Shown piece by piece: positions 12,801-24,800 of a stretch of 64,000 bases of DNA (position 1 is the stretch's first letter; each line of letters starts with the position of its first letter). The notes beneath the pieces were generated by a model. It was not told the origin of the DNA. It did not search any database and saw only the letters and a list, made by a program, of their open reading frames with translations. The stretch is taken from NCBI GenBank assembly GCA_030407085.1, contig CM059587.1, positions 97,831,001-97,895,000 on the forward strand. The letters run 5' to 3'. Both the position numbers and the translations under genes were made by a program. Source of the DNA: Trichopria drosophilae (lineage: Eukaryota > Arthropoda > Insecta > Hymenoptera > Diapriidae).

Positions 12801-15800
12801 AAATGACAATTTTGGGATAAACTTGAAGAATGAGAAAATTTGTCATTCTTTCTCATAAAAATCACTATATGCTCTTAGAATTTTTAGTTGTGCCAGAAAT
12901 AATGGTAACTTTCTCCATTCTACAATTTTGTCTCAAAATTATCATCTGAAGTAGTAAAGTGTTTAAACTGACTTCCTGTATTAACACAATCTTGTATTAA
13001 CCTGTACAGGTAGGACTTCGCCTCCTACAATCCTCCTTTTTTTATAAATTAATTTTTAATTATATAATTTAATTATAATTTCGAAAATAAACTAAACAGA
13101 ACAAAAAGACATCATGTAAGGAGATTTAAGATGACGACCAAAATATGACTGAGCAACACCTTTTTTTAACCCTTATTTTCATTTATTTTTATGATCACGA
13201 ATATGACCTCTGATTTTGCAAGTTCAAAATGGCGGATCCAAGATGGCGGACCAAAAAGTGAAAAATTTCTCGATCAAGATAAAACTGCTTACTCTGTGTA
13301 GTCTAAATGTTGAATTTATAATTTAAATTTTTCGCTTTTTGGCCCTCCATTTTGAATTTTTAAAAACTACACCGGATTCGTGATCAGCGGCTCCAAAAAC
13401 TCTCTAGATATGATCTTAAGATTATTTTATACTGAGAATTAGTCTGAATTACATTTATTTTGAAAGAAAGCGTTTTGTTTTATTAATTTAGTTCTAACGT
13501 TCAATAAATTAACAATAACCTTTGTTTTTTTTTATTTCTATGAAAGGGTGTTCTCTAATATATTTCATATGGTTTTTGTCATTAAAACTAATTAAATAGT
13601 GTTTCGAAAATGTAAAAAAGTGTAAAGAAAAAGGTGTCACACAGAAATGACACTATGCCGCAAAGGGTTAAACCAAATCATGTTTATGGATCCGAAATAC
13701 ATAATAAACCGTATCAAGTATTCTATTATCATTATCATTATCACTTTCTCGCGTCACTTCGTCGCGTATTGGTTTTATTTCTGACCCTAAACATAAATGT
13801 GGTCATTCGTCTGAAGATGTATATCACTATGGGTTAAAAAGACTCGGGACTTACCAATAGATGACGCCAGAAATTTTAAATGCTCCATTCATAGTTAATA
13901 AGACAACCTACAAAAGAAACGCGTCAAAATTTCATAGTTTTCGAGATGTTGAGGTTGAAGTGACGCTATTTTTGTGAATTTATAAACAATGAATCAAGAC
14001 GAGTTTCATGACTTAAGGAGGTTGGTATGGTTGAGAATTAATAAATAGATTCTGAAGAAAAAATTACTAAACGTTAATATGAATATAAACTGAATTCACT
14101 GAAAATTTTGTGTCATTTGGATGTACAGAATTAACAAATAGATTTAATTAAAATTAATGTCGATTAAAGAAAAATATATAAGAAATGTTCGAGAGAAAGA
14201 GTTAAATCGATTGGTTACGGTAGGTTAGAGAACTTCAATGATATTGTTGTCAAAAGTTCATTATCGTACAGTTTAGAAGCCATTATTCGACTAAAAAATC
14301 ATAGACATCGAATTAAATTCGATGATGTCAACTGTTGAAATAAACGTAATCTTGTCAAGTATCGTACATAAATAAAAAAGCATTATTCGACTTCCGAACG
14401 GTACTGAAGTAGTCAAAATTGTGCGAAAACAGCACTTGACTCCCTACGTACCATCCTCCTCCCTCCTCCTTAATAAACCTCTGTTAGTTTATGAGTAAAA
14501 ATACCGTACAATCCCAGAAGTGAAAAATGTTGCCGGGATAATTCTCCGGTACAACCATTTGCCGATGGTATGCTGATTTTAAACGTGGACATACGACCAC
14601 CGAAACCGCTCATAGTGAAACAAAAACAACAACGAATTGACGAATCTGACTGAGCTCCAGGTTTTAAAGCGCCATAAAAAGGATTTTAGGGGCGATACGG
14701 AACATAGATAAAAAATGAAAAGATGAAAAATGGATTGATAACTACAGGCCAGAGTCGAAAAGTGCATCTGCTGAGTGGAAAGCATAGGGCTAAAGCCCTC
14801 CAAAACGTTCAAAAACTCAACAAGATAACGGCGTCCGTATTTTGGAATAAACATGGAATATTGTTTATCGATTATCTGAAGAAAGTCCTGACGATCAACC
14901 GTAACTATTATATAGCCTTGCTAGACTGACAAGATGAATCGCAAAAGACCTCATATGACAAAGAAAAATATATCGTTTCAAGACAATCCACTAATCCACA
15001 AAGAGGTAAACACCAAAAACCAGCGACTTACGCTTGAAATTATTACCCTACTCACCATATTCTTTAGATCTGTCATCAAGTGATTAGTTGCACTTCACTA
15101 ATTTGAAAAAGATGCTCCACAGAAAGAAATTTGGCTCGAACGAAGAAGTTATTACTGAAACAAACTCCTACTTTGAGGCTAAAGATAAATTTCTCCGCAT
15201 GAAATGCATAGAAATGCTAGAGAAACATTGAAAAAACACAATCATAAAATCTGTGTTTTCCTCGATGAAACTACAGTAGAGTCATGATGTATTTACACAC
15301 TCGGTTCATCACCCTCCCTCCCGTCATGGACGCCGCTTCTCCCACTTCCCTTAGTCGCGTTATAGTCGTGACGTCACAGCAGGCCCTTCCTGAGGCCCAG
15401 CTCGAGGTGGGGGAAGAAGAGAGGGGCTACAGGAAAATATAACGATATGAAACTACTGTAATATTTCGACGCTTCGTATAATTTATAAATGTTTAGTTAA
15501 TGTTTTACGTAAAGCATGTTACGAAATGTGTATTATGCCTAATAAAGCTGTAATTAGGTTTCTTAACCCATTTCGTCCCAAAGTGTCCGTTTTGTCCGTC
15601 AATGTTCAACGACGTATTACTATATATTTTCAGCCCCTAAAAAATCGCCAAAGCCATAATCCACTATTTTCGAGGTCGCTCTATCGATTTATGCCATTTA
15701 GAAAACGGAAAGACAATGTCCTAACCCTCATTTTCTTCAATTAAAAAAATAAAGGGTAATTTTAAGGCTATTTTTTTCAAAAAAGTGCAATTTTCAATGC

Positions 15801-18800
15801 GAAATACACCATAAAATTCAGTGAAATGACCAAAAACAGGGCGGTCGTGGTCCATAATAAAGAGTTATGACATATACTTATTTTATTGGTACATCTAAGG
15901 GTTGCAAAACCACCCTAAACCCGTAATAGTCAAACGGAAACAAAAATGATGAATTGTCGGAAAATCGTAGACTTTTTGAAAAATGTTTGTTGAACAAAAA
16001 GTTCTTAGAATCGATCAAAGAATGTGCTGAGTTTTTTTCAGAATTTTTTGAACAATTTTTTAATTTTTTCCAATTTTTGGATTTTGAAAAATTCAAAAAA
16101 TATTCAAAAAATTCGGAAAAAAATTCAGCGTGTTCTTTGATCGATTCTGAGAACTTTTTGTTCAGCGACGTTTATTATATCGGTAACAGTAACGTTTATA
16201 GTACTGGCTAAAGACGTTGTATACAAAGCAGCGGCAAAAATGGAACTTCTCGAATGGTCGAAATTCAGGAATTTTTTATTCGAAAATGAGACTCTTTCGG
16301 AATAAACGTCGCTGAACAAAAAGTTCTCAGAATCGATCATAGAACACGCTGAATTTTTTCAGAATTTTTTGAGCAGTTTTTGAATTTTTTACAATTTTTA
16401 GATTTTTAAAAATTCAAAAAATATTCAAAAAATTCAGCGTGTTCTTTGATCGATTCTGAGAACTTTTTGTTCAGCGACGTTTATTATATCGGTAACAGTA
16501 ACGTTTATAGTACTGGCTAAAGACGTTGTATACAAAGCAGCGGCAAAAATGGAACTTCTCGAATGGTCGAAATTCAGGAATTTTTTATTCGAAAATGAGA
16601 CTCTTTCGGAATAAACGTCGCTGAACAAAAAGTTCTCAGAATCGATCATAGAACACGCTGAATTTTTTCAGAATTTTTTGAGCAGTTTTTGAATTTTTTA
16701 CAATTTTTAGATTTTTAAAAATTCAAAAAATATTGAAAAAATTATGAAAAAAATTCATCACATTCTTTGATCGATTCTAAGAACTTTTTGTTCAACAAAA
16801 ATTTTTCAATAAGTCTACGATTTTCCGACAATTCATCATTTTTGTTTCCGTTTGACTATTACGGGTTAATGGTGGTTTTGCAACCCTTAGATGTAACAAA
16901 TAAAATAAGTATATGTCATAACTCTTTATTATGGACCTCGACCGCCCTGTTTTTGGTCATTTCACTGAATTTTATGGTGTATTTCGCATTGAAAATTGCA
17001 CTTTTTGAAAAAAATAGCCTTAAAATTACCCTTTATTTTTTTTAATTGAAGAAAATGAGGGTTAGAACATTGTCTTTCCGTTTTCTAAATGGCATAAATC
17101 GATAGAGAGACCTCGAAAATAGTGGATCATGACTTTGGCGATTCTTTTAGGGGCTGAAAATATATAGTAATACGTCGTTGAACATTGACGGACAAAACGG
17201 ACAGTTTGGGACGAAATGGGTTAAAGACATTAAATAAAAAAAATTTTGTTTAAAAAACCATCGTGCTTTTGTGAGGGAAGCTACGTTTCGTTACTAGCAA
17301 AAATAGTTAAATACAAAACATAGCAAGAAGCAGGTTTTATGAATTTTGATGATAGTAACTTTTTAAAATGTTTATCAGTAACAAACATAGATTTATTGAG
17401 TTTACTACTTTTGCGCTTACTACTTTAGGTAGTAGATAGAACTAATCATGTTTTTCGTGCAAGCTCTCAAAACAATAACAAACATTGATTTAATGAATTT
17501 ACTACTTTTGCGCTTACTACTTTAGGTAGTTGATAGAACTAATCATGTTTTTCGTGCCAGCTCTCAAAACAATTTTAATAAAATTTCAAATATTTATTGA
17601 CAATCATTATTAACCTCATTTTGAATATTTATGATTTTCACAATTTTTCTGCAATCTTTATATAATTTCTATTTTATATTTATACTTTAGTAGAGTATTA
17701 TAATGCTCATGCTCCAGGGATGAACGGCCATGGCACTAGGTGTGCCGGAGAGATTGCCATGGAAGCTAACAACCACAAATGCGGTGTCGGTGTGGCTTAC
17801 GAGGCCTCCATAGGAGGTATTAAGTTACTCGACGGTATCGTCAACGATCGAGTCGAGGGTGAAGCTCTGGGATACAAGCCGGAATCGGTCGACATTTATA
17901 CAGCCTCCTGGGGCCCTTCCGACGACGGCACGAGCCTCGAGGCTCCCGGCAGACTCGCCTCCGAGGCCCTTGAACGGGGCACTAAGGAAGTAAGCAAGAC
18001 TTTGATGTTTTAGATAAAAATCTTATCTTCAGGTTAGTAGTAACGTAGGAATAACGTTAAAATAAGAAAAAAGCAAAATCACTGTTTTTCTCCTTATCGG
18101 CAGGTACAGCAAACATACAGTATTATTATTCCCCAAAAATTAGGTCATTCTCACTTAGTAGTTAAAAGCTAGTACTAAAGTTTTATATGCAGAATTATTT
18201 CTTGCACTGGTAGCAAAAATTGGCTTTCGTAATTTTAATAATGGCTATAATGGTGTGCTGAATAGTATAATCTGCAGAATATTGCACTTCCTCCGGAATC
18301 ATCATCAAGTATATTTTTTAAAGTGGACTAAGAATTTGATGAAAACAAATTAGGTCGGAAATTCTCAACCAATTTGCAATTTTTTAAAATCGTTTTGAAG
18401 TAGCGTCTTGTTCATGTGTAAGGCAAGCCGTTTTCTTTATTTACAGTTCATAAACAAAATATATATTTACTTTACAGATTACAAGACACTTTATTACCCG
18501 CTTTTATTTATTTATACCAAACGTTGAATTTCTAAAATTGAATTTATTCAATTCATGAAATTGGACCATCTCAATCTGGACGTCTTATTTTCAAATTATA
18601 TGATTTAAAAAGCTTTTAGTTGAAATTAGATCGATTCAAGTAACATTGTTATTATGATTTTTTTTAGTGAGAAATAGAAACAGTTCACGAGTGTTGCTGG
18701 AAAGATTTGTTATGTCGAATGATGGAATGATTGTTTCCTAAATTTCCAAAATGGGCTGGACCACGACCATTCAACCCTCGGATTGATTGGTTATGTTTCA

Positions 18801-21800
18801 TAATAAAACAAAGCCCACTAAGAAAAATATTCCGTTTTAAAATGAGTTGTCCAGTGGGTTAATTATTTTATAGTAGTCGCATAATTCAGCTAACTAAATG
18901 ATTTGAATTAACTAAAGTTTTGGGCAGATGCGGGTTATAAACTACTAAATATTCAATTCCCACCAAGGAACTCACCGTTTAGTTCAATTTACTAATTTTT
19001 GTTCTCAATCTAACATTTAGATCAATGCGACTACCAGATTGAACAAATATAAGTTACAAAATGGATGAGTAGCCCTTAATTCAAGACATGCCAGTTCTGC
19101 AAATATGAAGTTCAACTGAATTCCTCGTATACATACTACATAAATTATTATTATTCTTAAAATCGGATATTATTCTAACAGCACCTTACAAGAAAATTTA
19201 ATACGGTTGTTACAAGGTTGACTCACTTTTACGACAATTTGGCTTAACCTAGATGTAAAGTTTTATGCCATATAAAACTTATGTATTTTAGTTACGGTAA
19301 AACATCTGAAGTAAGAGCGATTTTTTTTTTTTGAAGTAACAAAATGGGAATACCTAATCTCATAATGACCTCAAATCAGTTATATACAATGGGTTTTTAC
19401 TGGCTTTTTGTGTGATTTTCACTCATTCTTTAAACCCTTATATTAATCGAGTAAGAATTACAAGAATAAAGTTATTACGGTTGAATGAAAATGTTTACTT
19501 TTGGAGATCTAACGTAAATACTTTTAACAATAAAACGTAGTCAGCATTATATATTTACTCTCTAAATTGCGTGGAGTAAAAATTAATTCATTACCGAGTG
19601 AAAATTCACTCTTGATGAGTGACAATTAATTTATTCACTAGAGTGGATCACGTTTTAATCTGCAAAAAGTCAAATTTCAATCTTTGAAATTAGGGAGCAG
19701 ATTCTTTAAAAAGTATATTGTAAGAGTGCTGCTATGACCGAAGGCTAACCTACGAGAATAATACTAAATTTTGGATAATTCGAATGAGACATTTTTATAG
19801 CGAACTATCACAAGTTGTAGGTTAAGTCAGACTAAAAAAAATGTTATAATTTTGTCACAATCTAATGTTATGACAAAAAAAATCATTTCTATATCCATGT
19901 CTTATTTTGATGAAATGAAAAATTAGTTATTTAGAGATTTCTGTTTTCCACTTTGACGATGATTTTTCCAAATACTTCATCCCGGAATATTTTTTCTGAA
20001 CATTGTTTTGAAAGTAAATGTCATCTCGCGTCAAATGCGCTTCGTGGAACAAAAATGCATGATAATTGAGTTATATGGGTTTTAATATTACAGGAATTTT
20101 TCTTTAAATTGGCACGTCTGGTATAGATTTTTTTGTACTCGGTCGCAGTATGCGATTTCTGGAATCCAAATTATAAACAAATCGTTAGCACCATCTTTGA
20201 AATAATATCAAAAATATAATAGAATAATTTTTTTCTGATACAATTATATTTTGAGGATGATATATCATTTTTTAGGTTTACCAAAACTCGTAACTTGTGA
20301 TACGTCTCTATAAAAGTCCCATATCTAATTTATAAAACTGTATAAAAACTGTGGAAACCTATTTGAATGAATTCAAACTAGATTTTTATTATACATAAAG
20401 TAAAATACAACTTTTGAATTCAGTACAAGAACATTTCAAAAACCTGAAATATCATGGGACAATAACCTCGTCTCGTGCATAAAATATAAAGGTGTCTAAA
20501 GTGCGACTGTCTGCGTGCATAATGTATAAACCATCCTCATTACCGGAAGATCACGTTGCCACGTATTATTGACTTAGAAACTAAAGACGGAAAGTTTCTA
20601 ATTACGGATCGATTATTCAACTCGTTAAGAAAGCAGAAGATACTATTACTTTTCATAATTGATACATCTGCAAGCGACTTGGCAAACTCGATTTATACAT
20701 TTCACTTACTAAGTAACTTTTTAATTAAGTGAAATACAATTTTTCAGGAGTTTCCTCACTTATAGAACTTTTAAAAATTTGCATTATTTTCAGATTTTTT
20801 TTAATTTAACATTTCTCTCGTTTTACTTCAAGTATTTTTTATAATACAATTCTGCTAATTCATTAATTTTGTTCCATATTGTCTCCAAATTTACTTTTAT
20901 AATCTTATCAAGTGCTGAAGTTTTCGTCGACATTCCGTGACCAGTGGTAATTTTATTACCTTTCAGAAATTATTTTATTTTGTTATAATAATGGTTTGAA
21001 TAGTCTTAGACAATATTCATATTTTGTTCAAACCTTAATCATATTCTTTAATTATACATTTCTATAGAATTATATTAATTAAAATTTTGTTCATATCTTT
21101 CAAATATTTTCTCTTTTACGTTCTTACATTTACAACAAATAGGACGGCAAAATGGAATTTACGTTATGTAGGGAATGTTCATTGGTTTGAGATTTCAATC
21201 AACGTCAAATTTGATCACGAATTTATGTTGCATTTGAATTCATCGAGACAGTTTGAATTTTCAAAATTCCTCTCAAATGAAGGTAATAAATTTGATCCCT
21301 TTGTAAACATATTTTATGCTTAAAAATAGAAAATCACTTCACTTTAACTGAAGAATGCTATACTATGCATAATTGCATAGTTTCACCTGGAGATAAAAAA
21401 CTATTTGTAAACTTTCGTTTTTTGTAAATAAATATTTTTTAATTACTGATTAGTATTTCGAAAGAAATGTTATCTTTAATTGAATGTTTGAATATAAACC
21501 TTAAAGAGAAAATTTTTAATAATTATTAATCTTCATATAGACAAGATAAAATATTTTCAAAACGAACAGATTAAAGTAAGTAACAATTTTCATAATTTAT
21601 AAATCCCTATCAAACTTTACTAAATTGAATAATTTAAAACCTACTGAATTATAATAATCGAACACCATCAATTAGTTGGAAATGTGATTGTAAAAATTGG
21701 TCCAGTTAATGTTACATTTCTTCAACTCAAGTCTAGATTGCGTGTTATGTTTAAAAACAAATCTGTATTTGTAAATACAAATGTGACGAAAGCTTTCATA

Positions 21801-24800
21801 AGTTTGTTTGCAATTCTTTATCTATAATTGTGATATTAATGAATTTTAAAATATAGAGTGAGAAAATTAATTAAATGTAAAAAAAATATTTGTCTTTACC
21901 AAAAATTGTTGGCTGACTAGATGATAACACCGGATACACAAATAAAACTTATATCATGTGCAAGAAACGCAATTAGGTTTTTCTTATAGATTTTGGGCCG
22001 CTGACTCCGAAATTTGGGCACAAAATTAGTCCTATAAGTCTGAGTTTTTTAATATTTGAGGTTTAAAGGGCGAAAAATTGCTTTTTTCAGGAAAATTTAC
22101 ACATTTACTGCAAGAAAACAAATTTAATCGAATCAAGGTTCCGGAATTTGTTCAACTTTTTTTATATTTTTGTATGTTTGAGGTTAGATCCATAAAAAAA
22201 CTACATTTTGGACATATTTTCATTTGTTTTTGATTCAGTGCACAGAAAGACTTTTCATCCGAATATTTCTAAAATTCTGTTTCGAAAACTGCTATAAAAC
22301 GTAAGAATTTAATGTTAATCGATGTAGTGTTAGAAAAATTCGAATTTTTCGCACTTTAAACGCACTTAAAAAGATTTAGGTACTCAAATTTGAAATTCGA
22401 AAATCTGATATTGAATTCGTATTCAGCGACCCCTAAAAATCCCAAAAATTGGAAAGATGAAATTGGTTAGGAACGTCTGCAAAAAAGACAGATTGAGGTG
22501 TTTATTCTAAAAATACATTTTCGAAGTGCCTAATACCTAAAATTGAGACGTTTTCGAAACGAGTTTTTGCAGTGAATTCAATCATGGTTATGTTTAATGG
22601 TAAATGACTTAAGATTTATATTTTCTATGTAGCTAAAAATATGATAGGAATTTTTCCGTGTCATTACCGAACACGTAACTGACTATTAATCGATCTGTCA
22701 TTTATGTCCATTATAGGGTCGAAACGGAAAAGGGAGTATTTATGTCTGGGCTTCCGGAAATGGAGGATCTAAGTCCGATGATTGCGGATGTGACGGTTAT
22801 GTCGGAAGTATCTACACGGTTGCAGTAGGTTCGGCCAGTAAATCAGGAAGATTCCCTTGGTATGGTGAAATATGTCCGGCTACACTTGCAACGACCTACA
22901 GTAGCGGTGCATATCACGACCAGATGATAGTCAGTTTCTATATTATTCTATACATAATATATAGGGGAAGAGGTTCGGTTATGAACATTATCTTTGCTCT
23001 TAAATTTTGCTCAACTAGATATTATGCAGACAATTTTTGGTTCGGTTGTGAACACCATTGAAAAATCTTCTAAAAATAGGAAAGAATGAACTAAACCCGA
23101 CCCAGATATGTACAGAAGTGATAATTTATTGATTTCAAAAAATTTAACGACAGAACAACAAAAGAAGATAGCACTATTGATACCTATTATTCTTCATCCT
23201 CTTCACAATGTTTACTTTCGACTGAAACAGTTGAAAACATAATCCGTACAGAGAAAAGTGAAAGAAACTTGGAAAACCAAGGATCGATTATACATATTAT
23301 ACAATACATACGACAATATTTTATGATTTGTCAAAAAAAAGTGTTCACAACCGAACCAATTGGGGTGTTCACCCGAATACAGTAGCCACATTAAAATCTA
23401 ATGAAAAAAATGTCTGTTTTGGATATTGTGGGGTCTGTCGCTATTAAATCACTAAATACAATAAATTTACTGTGTAACTAATCATTGCGCTTATGTTTTC
23501 CTTTTATTAAATTTGATTTGTATGACTTTTAAGAATACTGAAAAATAGATTTATAGCGACGTATACATGTAAAAAAATAAATTTGTTCGCAGCAAAAAGT
23601 ACAAGCGAAGACAATCACACTTGACATTTGTCGAATTTGATTCATTTCTTTTCAATCAAAATGTTCGCAGGGGTGTTGACAACCGAATCATTGTTCACAA
23701 CTGAACCTCTTACCCTAGTTAATTAGTTCTCATTTAATTGTATGATCAGTAAATAAACTATTAGCCAAAGCACCATCTTTAAGAATAATCTTAAGATAAC
23801 TGCATATATTAGAATAGCCAACCCGAAAAAAACGAAAAAGATAGGTACTTCAGAACTGGCAATTGTAAATTACATCATATCTTCGATTAAACTCAGAAAG
23901 TTATCTACAACATTAAATCTAATTGGCATACTCCAAAGTAATACAGATTATTCTAGTGATGTATATTACTTATATTATATACATACATCTTTCAATAAAT
24001 GTGATATTCCTCCTTTGTCAAATTTATTTAGAAACTGAAATAAATAACTAAACCAGAAACGTGCAGGATAGTCTATTCGGCGATCATTTTACTAACGAGT
24101 TCACCGGAAACGTGGTTGTTCAGTATAGACATTTGTGTATCGTATTATCGCTAGAGAGAAACAGAATCTATGTTTAATTTAGTAATTTTAATCCTACATC
24201 AATTGTATCTAAAACCCAGATTTCCAAATATAGTAAGGTAATACGGTCATTTTTATAATGAAAAATGTCACCGTTGATCTTCTGCAATAATGAAAGTTTA
24301 CTAAAAAAGGCAGTATTTATAAAATATAAAAAGAATAATATTAAATTGTGAAAAATAAAAATTTGTAAATTTAATTTTGAAACTCAATGCCGCGAGTTAC
24401 AATACTGAACAAAGCCTTTAATTTCTCATAAGTGACATTTCCTTTATTTATAAAAAAGAGTAATAACTTTATATCATTCTGTGATATAAGTATAAGATCT
24501 ATAGTAAGATCTAATATAGTAAAAGAATATTTTATATATTTAAAAATTAATGATATTTATATTCCATCGGTTCTCCATATTTTGATAATTTTTAAATTTG
24601 TAGAGGATTTGTCAAGGATTATGGTGAAATTTGATTATAGAATGTAACTCAAGGTGTTGACCTTCAAAATTAGATTAAAAAATGTTTTTTTTTAGTAAAA
24701 ATGTTTCACGGTTTAATGTTTTTTTTCTGTTAAAGTAAATGTTCTGGGCTTTAAAAGAAGCACCGTTTCAAATCCGCATGACAAAAGCAACCATAGTTAT

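Larger units (their letters stand above)
12309..17717. other. Intron after exon 3 (5.4 kb)
   Basis: Holds a mariner relic (14535-15230), a TA-flanked short element (15274-15458), a TTAA-flanked foldback (15567-17220) and a doubled 97-bp repeat (17381-17574). The 12310-14530 part shows only AT-rich sequence and two ATGGCGGA-containing patches near 13230. Confidence 0.6.

Noticed and set aside
8974..13668. TTAACCCTTTTCC at 8974, TTAACCCTTATTTTC at 13153 and AAAGGGTTAA at 13660 as piggyBac element ends
   Set aside because: PC1/3 exon 3 lies between the first and the last. The closer pair (13153 and 13660) shares nothing beyond CCCTT.
16125..16649. Two identical 71-codon ORFs on the - strand
   Set aside because: They are the same frame in the 309-bp tandem units of a foldback element, with no protein-like features.
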